NCBI GenBank assembly: GCA_015229045.1 | Contig: JADGCJ010000030.1 | Coordinates: 1 to 30,477 of the forward strand | Origin: Magnetococcales bacterium | GTDB taxonomy: Bacteria > Pseudomonadota > Magnetococcia > Magnetococcales > DC0425bin3 | DNA: 30,477 nt | Direction: 5' to 3' | In this document: one piece after another, positions 17,520 through 24,042 of the stretch | Layout: each line of letters begins with the position of its first letter | Numbering within the stretch: the stretch's first letter is position 1 | The notes under the pieces: generated by a model | What the model saw: only the letters and a program-made list of their open reading frames with translations | Databases searched by the model: none | Told to the model about the DNA's origin: nothing | Translations under genes and position numbers: made by a program

Positions 17520-17987
17520 TTATTTTCCAAACAGCATGTTGCCCGTTCTTTGCCGGTTCAGGTATTTTGGGTTGGAGCGGACGAAATTCCAGAAGATGTT
17601 CCCGTCCCGACTGGCTCGCGTTACGACTAAAAAGTTTATCTTCCCCTGAAACAGCCCGATGTAACGTGTCCGCTCCCCGTCGTCGTGGGGCGTACTCCAT
17701 ACCTCGTAAGGGTCCATAAGGGTGGGTACGAGAAAATTGCCATACCTCTCCCTTGTGTCTGGCCGCTTTTCTACCACATGCCTCAGCAGTTCTTGCCGCA
17801 GGATCACCTCCTCGACCGGGGTTTTTACGACTTTTACAGGGGTTATCCAAGAGAGACCAACCGCCCTTGTCAGGATGCCCAGGGCTTCGTCATGCGATGC
17901 AGCGGTGGGCAGAAGATCTGGCACAGGAATACGCAGATGGTCGGGAACCTCTGCGATGGGTATCCTGTCGTGTTCGTTGTTTTTCAT
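17520..17987 (-). CDS. PBECR2-type (phage/Barnase-EndoU-colicin-RelE-like nuclease) domain protein
   Basis: The 155-residue protein looks like a stand-alone PBECR2 domain, a family found mostly at the end of phage head-morphogenesis proteins and in polymorphic-toxin-like contexts. It is seen in the stretch from VILRQELLRHVVEKRPDTRE through RYGNFLVPTLMDPYEVWSTP, RYIGLFQGK, FLVVTRASRDGNIFWNF to the Arg-rich end. Conserved-looking candidates include E79/E80-R81, H101, R108 and the final RQR. The family is predicted to be RNase-like. Nuclease activity is not shown. The start ATG 17987 (complement) overlaps the TGA of the TPR-glycosyltransferase gene (ATGA), so it is coupled to it. No phage structural gene or clear antitoxin gene lies next to it. 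Confidence 0.68.
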   Translation of the reverse strand: MKNNEHDRIPIAEVPDHLRIPVPDLLPTAASHDEALGILTRAVGLSWITPVKVVKTPVEEVILRQELLRHVVEKRPDTRERYGNFLVPTLMDPYEVWSTPHDDGERTRYIGLFQGKINFLVVTRASRDGNIFWNFVRSNPKYLNRQRTGNMLFGK

Positions 17988-19465
17988 AGATGTTTTTGTT
18001 TTTTTAAACGCTCGGCAATCTCCTGCACGGGTTGTTCCCATCGCCCCGGTTGTCGTTGACGAAACAGGGTCATGGTGGGGTACCAGGGGTTGGTGCTGCC
18101 GTCGAGGCGCCAGCGCCAGTCCGGTGCGAGTGGGGTCAAAAGCCAGACCGGCTTGCCCAGGGCACCGGCCAGATGAGCGATGGCCGTATCGATGGTGATG
18201 AGCAGATCGACCAGGGAGAGGGCGGCGGCGGTCTCTTCAAAATTGGCCAGATCAGCGCCCAGAGCCACCGGCTGGGGGAGATTGGCGCGAAAGCCGGTCC
18301 GGGTGGTCGTGTCGGGGGTTTGAAAACTGAAGAAATCAAGGCCGGGCAGGGCAAGCAGGGGTTCGAGATCTTTGGGACGGCAGGAGCGACGCCTTGCAAG
18401 ATCGTTGCGATGCAGAGGTTTCCCTTCCCAGAAGAGACCCACCTTGAGGCCATCTCCCTGGATGCGCGGTCGCCAGGCCGCGACGCGATCCGGCAGCGGG
18501 TGGAGATAAGGAACCGTGGCGGGAATGGTGTCCGGCGTGGTGCCGAGCAGTCCGGGCAGACTTAATAAAGGACAATAGTAATCCGCCTGTTGGCCATCCC
18601 GGGTAACCTGGGCGCGGTTGGTGACGGCATCGACGCCAGGGTGACGCCGGAACAGAGGCTCCAGGGTGACGGGGCACTCCAGAAGCGTCTCTGCCCCGCG
18701 CTGCTTGACCAGGGGCAGGTAGCGGACAAATTGAATGTTGTCGCCAAACCCCTGCTCGGCAAGGATGAGAAGCCGTTTGCCGAGCAGAGGCTCTCCCTGC
18801 CAGGGACGCAAACCCCCGGGCAGACGTTGCATCTGCTCGATCACCTCCGGCAGCTGGAAGCGGCAATCGTAGGCTGCCCATCCCTCGGGATAGCGTTCGG
18901 CCAGGAGCAGGGTCAGGGCGCGGTTGAGCCGCGCCGGAAGATGACCAGGGTCGAGGCTCAGGGCATAGTCGAAAAGACCCAGGGCGGCATCGAGATCTTT
19001 TTGGGCCTTCAGGCAGAGGCCGAGATTGACGGCAGCCTCCTTGAAGTCGGGTTGCAGGCGCAGGGCTTCCCGGAATTGGGTGATGGCTTCGGGGAGCTGT
19101 CCCAGGTCCATATGGGCATCGCCGGCCAGAAAGTAATTTCTCGCCTGATTGGGGGCCAGGCGGATCGCCTCGTGCAGGCGTTCCAGGGCAGGGTGGTAGA
19201 GTCCCTGGCTTTGCAGGAGGGAGCCGAGCGCCTGGTGAAAGGTGGCCTCTTCGGGAAGAGCGACGATGGCCCGACTCAGCATCTCCATGGCCTGGTCCGG
19301 AGCGTTGGTTTCGATGAGGGAGAGGCCGTAGAGGTAGCAGGTATGCGGATGCCCGGGAGACTCTTTGAGAATCGCCTGGAAGGAGGGGATGGCCTCCAGG
19401 TATTGGCCCGATTCTTGCAAACGTATTCCCTGTGCCAGATGACTCAGGAGTGTAGCGGAATCCAT
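17984..19465 (-). CDS. TPR-repeat protein with glycosyltransferase-9-like C-terminal domain
   Basis: This 493-residue protein has an N-terminal run of TPR repeats (about residues 1-200, e.g. SGQYLEAIPSFQAILKESPG, LGQLPEAITQFREALRLQPD) and a C-terminal GT-B-like domain (about 230-480). The latter carries GKRLLILAEQGFGDNIQFVRY (a heptosyltransferase-type start) and DLLITIDTAIAHLAGALGKPVWLL (the nucleotide-sugar side). It resembles TPR-glycosyltransferase proteins linked to flagellin or surface glycosylation and to LPS heptosyltransferases. Donor and acceptor are not known. Its place beside the nonulosonate genes suggests work on the same glycoconjugate. It is divergent from legC (38 bp apart) and overlaps the PBECR2 gene downstream. 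The start ATG 19465 lacks a good ribosome-binding site. Confidence 0.85.
   Translation of the reverse strand: MDSATLLSHLAQGIRLQESGQYLEAIPSFQAILKESPGHPHTCYLYGLSLIETNAPDQAMEMLSRAIVALPEEATFHQALGSLLQSQGLYHPALERLHEAIRLAPNQARNYFLAGDAHMDLGQLPEAITQFREALRLQPDFKEAAVNLGLCLKAQKDLDAALGLFDYALSLDPGHLPARLNRALTLLLAERYPEGWAAYDCRFQLPEVIEQMQRLPGGLRPWQGEPLLGKRLLILAEQGFGDNIQFVRYLPLVKQRGAETLLECPVTLEPLFRRHPGVDAVTNRAQVTRDGQQADYYCPLLSLPGLLGTTPDTIPATVPYLHPLPDRVAAWRPRIQGDGLKVGLFWEGKPLHRNDLARRRSCRPKDLEPLLALPGLDFFSFQTPDTTTRTGFRANLPQPVALGADLANFEETAAALSLVDLLITIDTAIAHLAGALGKPVWLLTPLAPDWRWRLDGSTNPWYPTMTLFRQRQPGRWEQPVQEIAERLKKQKHL
18005..18098 (-). repeat. 94-bp direct repeat, right copy (within the TPR-glycosyltransferase gene)
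   Basis: This is the intact partner of the copy at 17230-17323, offset by 775 bp, and codes for the extreme C-terminus of the TPR-glycosyltransferase-like protein. The PBECR2 gene lies between the copies, so recombination between them could remove or have brought in that gene. Confidence 0.95.
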
Positions 19466-19503
19466 AGGGGATCATTCCGAAGGTCGATTCAGGGGAAAAG
19501 ATC

Positions 19504-20658
19504 ATGATACCTCTTGCCGTGCCGGATCTCACGGGGAATGAAGCGAAATATTTGCAAGAGTGCATCACCTCGACGTTTGTGTCGTCGGTGGGGCCTTTTG
19601 TCGATCGGTTCGAGGCCATGGTCGCCGAGGCGGCAGGTTCGGCGCGGGCGGTGGCGACCTCGGCGGGGACGACAGGTCTGCATGCCGCCCTGACCGCCGT
19701 CGGCGTGGGGCGTGACGACCTGGTGATTCTGCCCGCGTACACGTTTATCGGCAGCGCCAATGCCGTGGCCCATTGTGGGGCGCTGCCCTGGCTGTTGGAT
19801 GTGGAGACGGCAGGGTGGACCCTTGATCCGGAGCAACTGGAGATCGAGCTGTGCCAGCGTACCGAACGTCGCGGAGAGCGGCAGGTGATTCATCGTCCCA
19901 GCGGGCGACGGGTGGCGGCGGTGATGCCGGTCCATGTTCTGGGCACACCGGCGGACATGGCCTCCATCGTGGCGATAGCCAGGCGGCATGGATTGCCGGT
20001 GGTGGCCGATGGTGCGGCAGCTCTGGGGGCACGCGCCAACGGTCATCCAATCGGGGCGCTCGGGGCCGATTTGACGGTTTTTTCCTTCAATGGCAACAAG
20101 ACGGTCACTTGTGGCGGCGGCGGCGCGGTGAGCGGCGATGACCCGGCGTTGCTCGATCTGGTCCGGCATTTGACCACCACGGCGCGCCGGGGTGAGGATT
20201 ATGATCATGATCGGGTGGGCTTCAACTATCGCATGACCAACATTCAGGCGGCGGTGGGGTGTGCGCAGCTGGAGCGTCTCGACACGTTGCTGGCCGCCAA
20301 GCGTCGCATCCGTGCCCGTTATGATGCCGTTTGCCGGGATTTGCCCGGGGTGGCGCCGTTTCCGGTTCCGGCGTGGGCCGAGAGCGCCTGCTGGTTCTCT
20401 GGATTGCTGCTCCCTGCAGCCATGGACGCCGAGGCGCTGCGCGGACTCTATCGTGCGTTTCGCGAGCAGGGCGTTGCGGCGCGCTCGTTTTGGAAGCCCA
20501 TTCATGGGCAGGTGCCTTTTCGGGATGCCCCCCGCGCCCGGTTGCCGGTCACGGAATCCATCGCCCCGCGCATTCTGACTCTGCCCTGCTCGGCGGGTCT
20601 GAGCGAGAAGGATCTGGAGCATGTCGTTGCCGTGGTGCGCCAATTGTTGACAGAGTAG
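19504..20658 (+). CDS. legC: LegC-family PLP-dependent aminotransferase (DegT/DnrJ/EryC1)
   Basis: The 384-residue enzyme is a DegT/DnrJ/EryC1 sugar aminotransferase. The PLP lysine is K199 in FSFNGNKTVTCGGGGA, the cofactor-contacting Asp is D169 (VVADGAAALG) and the phosphate-binding AGTTGLH is at 54-60. The N-terminus MIPLAVPDLTGNEAKYL..C and SSVGPFVDRFE are typical of the LegC group, which aminates C4 of a 4-keto-6-deoxy-N-acetylhexosamine nucleotide in the nonulosonate (legionaminic acid) route. The ATG at 19504 is preceded by AGGGGAAA. It starts the plus-strand cluster and must have a promoter in or near the short divergent gap. The 4,6-dehydratase that would make its substrate is not in the window. 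Confidence 0.87.
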   Translation: MIPLAVPDLTGNEAKYLQECITSTFVSSVGPFVDRFEAMVAEAAGSARAVATSAGTTGLHAALTAVGVGRDDLVILPAYTFIGSANAVAHCGALPWLLDVETAGWTLDPEQLEIELCQRTERRGERQVIHRPSGRRVAAVMPVHVLGTPADMASIVAIARRHGLPVVADGAAALGARANGHPIGALGADLTVFSFNGNKTVTCGGGGAVSGDDPALLDLVRHLTTTARRGEDYDHDRVGFNYRMTNIQAAVGCAQLERLDTLLAAKRRIRARYDAVCRDLPGVAPFPVPAWAESACWFSGLLLPAAMDAEALRGLYRAFREQGVAARSFWKPIHGQVPFRDAPRARLPVTESIAPRILTLPCSAGLSEKDLEHVVAVVRQLLTE

Positions 20659-20678
20659 GAGTATGGTCAAGAGGACTC

Positions 20679-20803
20679 ATTCCAATTCCAGATCAAGATG
20701 GATGCGAGGCGACAACGAGTGAGCGACGAGACAGTACGTGTTGGGTACGGCGAGGAGCGAGTGAGGCAGTCAACGAAGCAGACGCTTGATCTGGAGTTGG
20801 AAT
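20679..20803. mobile_element. 125-bp MITE-like element with 19-bp terminal inverted repeats
   Basis: The left end ATTCCAATTCCAGATCAAG (20679-20697) is repeated in inverted form at 20785-20803 with 17 of 19 positions matching. The interior (gcgaggcgacaacgagtgag and a second cgagtgagg motif) is repetitive and non-coding. The end of this element lies 3 bp before the epimerase start codon, and its right arm contains the GGAG that serves as that gene's ribosome-binding site. A solo copy of the end is at 21985-22003. Target-site duplications were not identified. Confidence 0.7.
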
Positions 20804-20806
20804 AAG

Positions 20807-21985
20807 ATGCGAACCATTTGTGTGGTGACAGGTTCACGCGCCGACTATGGGCACCTTGAGTGGATCATGCGCGAGATCCGGGAGTACCCCGGGTTGCGCT
20901 TGCAGGTGGTGGCGACCGGCATGCACCTGTCGCCGGAGTTTGGCATGACGGTCAGGGAGATTGAACGGGACGGTTTTCGCATCGATGGCCGGGTGGAGAT
21001 GCTCCTTTCGGCGGACTCCGGCGTGGCCATTGCCAAGTCCCTGGGGCTGGGCGTCATCGGTTTTGCCGACCTCCTGGAGAGATTGCGGCCTGATGTGTTG
21101 CTGCTCCTGGGGGATCGTTTCGAGGCGTTGGCGGCGGTGTTGGCAGCCCTGCCGGCGCGCATCCCGGTGGCGCATATCCATGGCGGTGAGGCGTCGGAAG
21201 GGGTGATGGATGAAGCCATTCGCCATGCCCTGACCAAAATGGCCCATCTGCACTTTACCGCCGCCCTTCCTTATCGGCAGCGGGTGATTCAGTTGGGCGA
21301 GGATCCAGGCCGGGTCTTTGCCACAGGTACGCCGGGACTCGACCACATCACCCGCACACCGCTCCTGGATCGGGAGAGGTGGCAGCAGGAGACCGGCTTC
21401 ACCCTCGGTTCGACCAACATACTGGTGACCTATCACCCGGTCACCTTGAACGAGGAGGGGCCGGAGGCGGCCATCGACGCCATCCTGACGGCGCTGGAGG
21501 CCTTTCCGGAAGCCCGGATTCTTTTCACCCATCCCAATGCCGACACGGCGGGGCGCATCATTCAGCAACGGGTCGATGGCTGGGTGGCCAGACATGCCCA
21601 ACAGGCGCTGGTGGTGGCAAACCTGGGCACGGTGCGTTATCTGAGCGCCCTGCGCTGCATGGACATCATGCTGGGCAACTCTTCGAGCGCCCTGATCGAG
21701 GCCCCCTGTTTCAAACTGCCGGCGGTCAATCTGGGGGATCGGCAGCGGGGCCGGTTGAAGGCCGCTTCGGTGATCGATTGTGCCGAACATGCCGAGGCGA
21801 TTGTGCGGGCGCTGCGCAAAGGGTTGGATCCGCAGTTCCGGCAGGGTCTGGAGGGCATGGTTCCCCCTTATGGCCAGGGGGATGCCGCCCGCAGGATTGT
21901 CGCGACCCTGGCCACCTTTCCCCTGGAAGGGATCCTGAAAAAACAGTTTCACGACTTCAACCCCGGTGATTTTCTTGTGACCTGA
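20807..21985 (+). CDS. neuC: UDP/GDP-N-acetylglucosamine-type hydrolysing 2-epimerase (NeuC/LegG family)
   Basis: The enzyme (392 residues) hydrolyses a nucleotide-sugar and inverts C2, giving the free hexosamine that the nonulosonate synthase condenses with phosphoenolpyruvate. Family features seen are VTGSRADYGHLEW at the N-terminus, LLLLGDRFEALAA, HIHGGEASEG..DEAIRHALTKMAHLHF and the C-terminal LGNSSSALIEAP. In a legionaminic-type pathway it would be LegG, acting on the 2,4-diacetamido sugar; in a sialic-type pathway NeuC. The presence of a LegC aminotransferase favours the former. The start at 20807 uses a GGAG inside the right arm of the adjacent 125-bp element. An in-frame ATT/TTG further up would put codons inside that element. 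Confidence 0.88.
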   Translation: MRTICVVTGSRADYGHLEWIMREIREYPGLRLQVVATGMHLSPEFGMTVREIERDGFRIDGRVEMLLSADSGVAIAKSLGLGVIGFADLLERLRPDVLLLLGDRFEALAAVLAALPARIPVAHIHGGEASEGVMDEAIRHALTKMAHLHFTAALPYRQRVIQLGEDPGRVFATGTPGLDHITRTPLLDRERWQQETGFTLGSTNILVTYHPVTLNEEGPEAAIDAILTALEAFPEARILFTHPNADTAGRIIQQRVDGWVARHAQQALVVANLGTVRYLSALRCMDIMLGNSSSALIEAPCFKLPAVNLGDRQRGRLKAASVIDCAEHAEAIVRALRKGLDPQFRQGLEGMVPPYGQGDAARRIVATLATFPLEGILKKQFHDFNPGDFLVT

Positions 21986-22003
21986 TGCCAATTCCAGATC
22001 AAG
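21985..22003 (+). repeat. solo copy of the 19-bp element end
   Basis: ATGCCAATTCCAGATCAAG matches the left end of the 125-bp element at 18 of 19 positions. It begins at the last base of the neuC stop codon and marks the left boundary of the 2-oxoacid dehydrogenase block. No partner arm was found nearby, so it may be a decayed element or a recombination scar. Confidence 0.7.
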
Positions 22004-22037
22004 AACCCCAGCGCTTGCGTGGGAGAGGAGACGTCAC

Positions 22038-22937
22038 ATGTCCGAACAGGAACGATCCCGTTTGTATGAGCAGATGGTCACGATCCGGGGCTTCGAGCGG
22101 CTTCTGGAGGATCTGTTCAAGCGCAACCTGCTGTTTGGCACCACGCACAGTTGCGCGGGTCAGGAGGCGGCTGCCGTGGGCTTGATGGCGGCTCTGGCGC
22201 CCGGCGATCTGGTGACCGGGCATCATCGCAGCCATGGGCACTATCTGGCGCGCACGGATGATGTGACCGGATTGCTCGCCGAGATCATGGGGCGGCAGGG
22301 GGGTGTGGTGGGGGGTCGGGGTGGAAGCCAGCATCTGTGCGGTGGTGGATTCATCTCCAACGGCATCCAGGGGTCGATGGTGCCGGTGGCCGCCGGCATG
22401 GCCCTGGCGGAAAAGGTCGCTGGCAGCGGCGCTGTGGTGGTGTGCTGCATCGGCGACGGCACCCTGGGGCAGGGGGTGGTCTATGAGACCCTGAATCTTG
22501 CCGCCCTGTGGTCGCTGCCGCTCCTGATCGTGGTGGAGAACAACCAGTATGCGATGAGTTCCCCCGTGGCCAGCACGGTGGCCGGCTCCATGACGGCGCG
22601 AGCCGAGGCCTTTGCCGTGGAGGCCGCAGAGATCACCTCCAACGACGTCGAACAGATTCTTGCAGCGGCGCGGGAGATCGTCGCCCGGGTCCGCGAGAGG
22701 TGTCGTCCCTTTTTCTGGGTCATTCACACCTATCGCCAGGCTGGCCACAGCAAGAGCGATGATTGTTGCTACCGGAGTCGGGAAGAGGAACACCAATGGG
22801 CTCTTCAGGATCCCCTGCTGTTGGCGGCGCCGCGGCTTGATCCCCGCTTGCGGGAGGCGATCGATCAGCGCTGTGCCGATCGATTGCAGGGGGCACTGAA
22901 AGCGGCCCAAGAGATGCCCTTGGCGGAGGCCCTGTGA
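22038..22937 (+). CDS. 2-oxoacid dehydrogenase E1 component, alpha subunit
   Basis: The 299-residue protein is the thiamine-diphosphate-binding alpha half of an E1 of the pyruvate/branched-chain/acetoin type. The TPP motif GDGTLGQGVVYETLNLAALW...VVENNQYA spans about 139-172, and the heterotetramer-type N-terminus (MVTIRGFERLLEDLF..N..FGTTHSCAGQEA) and RGGSQHL active-site loop are present. It decarboxylates a 2-oxoacid and reductively acylates a lipoyl arm. It lies in a nonulosonate cluster rather than with a normal E2/E3, so its substrate is open (pyruvate gives acetyl, longer oxoacids give other acyl groups). A GAGAGGAG lies 7 bases before ATG 22038. The beta subunit gene overlaps its end (GTGA). 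Confidence 0.9.
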   Translation: MSEQERSRLYEQMVTIRGFERLLEDLFKRNLLFGTTHSCAGQEAAAVGLMAALAPGDLVTGHHRSHGHYLARTDDVTGLLAEIMGRQGGVVGGRGGSQHLCGGGFISNGIQGSMVPVAAGMALAEKVAGSGAVVVCCIGDGTLGQGVVYETLNLAALWSLPLLIVVENNQYAMSSPVASTVAGSMTARAEAFAVEAAEITSNDVEQILAAAREIVARVRERCRPFFWVIHTYRQAGHSKSDDCCYRSREEEHQWALQDPLLLAAPRLDPRLREAIDQRCADRLQGALKAAQEMPLAEAL

Positions 22938-23986
22938 CGCTCACCTGTGGACAATCCATTCAGCAGGGGTTGGCGCGAGCCATGGCCGCCGATCCCCGCG
23001 TTCATCTGCTCGGCGAGGATGTACGGGATCCCTACGGCGGGGCCTTCAAGATGAGCAAGGGGCTTTCCAGCCGTTTCCCCGACCGGGTGCACAACACCCC
23101 CATCAGCGAGGCGACCCTGGTGGGGGTGGGCATCGGCCTGGCGGTACGGGGGGCGAGGCCGGTGGTGGAGATCATGTTTGGCGATTTCATCACCCTGATT
23201 GCCGATCAATTGATCAACAATGCCGGAAAATTTTCCTGGATGTACAACGGCCAGGTGACGGTTCCCTTGGTGGTGCGCACCCCGATGGGGGGGCGTCGGG
23301 GTTATGGCGCCACGCATAGCCAGTGTCTGGAGAAATTATACCTGGGGGTGCCGGGATTGACGGTGGTCGCTCCCAGCCATCTGCACGACCCCGGAGAGCT
23401 GTTGCAGCGGACCATTCTCGAAGGTGAGGGCACGGTTCTTTTTATTGAACATAAAGGGGATTATGGGCGCCGGATCGCCGTGCCGGAAGAGGGCATGATC
23501 GGTTCCTGGCATGTCCGGAGCGGTGGTGGGGGATATCCGACCATTGCCCTGTCGGCGACTGCTTTTCGCGATGATCGCCTGACGGTGGTCACCTATGGCG
23601 GCATGGTGCCGGTGGTCATGGAGGCCATGGAACGGTTGTTGCTTGACGAAGAGGTGACTGCGGAGATTGTCGTTCCTGCGCGGCTCTCGCCGCTGGATGT
23701 TTCCCCTTTGCTGGCGAGTCTGGAGCGGACCGGGCGCCTGCTGGTGGCCGAGGAGGGAACCTTGACCGGCGGCTGGGGTGCGGAGGTGGTGGCAACCCTG
23801 CTGGCGACGGCGAGACATGGGCACGGAGCCATACCGATACGACGGGTGGCGGCGCGTGATCTGCCCATCGGCAGCGCTCCCACCCTGGAGAACCGTACCC
23901 TGCCCGGTGTCAAGGATGTGGCTGCGGCGGCGTTGGCGTTGTTGCAGGGGCATGGCAGCGCGACAGGAGGCATGACGACTGCGTGA
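22934..23986 (+). CDS. 2-oxoacid dehydrogenase E1 component, beta subunit
   Basis: The protein (350 residues) begins at GTG 22934, overlapping the stop of the alpha gene (GTGA). It has the transketolase pyrimidine-binding domain (LTCGQSIQQGLARAM..DPRVHLLGEDV, then HNTPISEATLVGVGIGLA, and VVEIMFGDFITLIADQLINNAGKF) and the C-terminal transketolase domain (LTVVTYGGMV..., LSPLD, LLVAEEGTLTGGWGAEV). This is the standard beta subunit fold that completes the E1 active site. It lacks a lipoyl domain of its own. The next gene, encoding a lipoyl protein, follows with its GTG option overlapping this stop, so the three genes are probably translated together. Confidence 0.9.
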   Translation: MTLTCGQSIQQGLARAMAADPRVHLLGEDVRDPYGGAFKMSKGLSSRFPDRVHNTPISEATLVGVGIGLAVRGARPVVEIMFGDFITLIADQLINNAGKFSWMYNGQVTVPLVVRTPMGGRRGYGATHSQCLEKLYLGVPGLTVVAPSHLHDPGELLQRTILEGEGTVLFIEHKGDYGRRIAVPEEGMIGSWHVRSGGGGYPTIALSATAFRDDRLTVVTYGGMVPVVMEAMERLLLDEEVTAEIVVPARLSPLDVSPLLASLERTGRLLVAEEGTLTGGWGAEVVATLLATARHGHGAIPIRRVAARDLPIGSAPTLENRTLPGVKDVAAAALALLQGHGSATGGMTTA

Positions 23987-24042
23987 TCTCTCGACAAGCC
24001 CGGGATGGAGTGTCAGACATACCATGGAAGGATCAGTATCTC

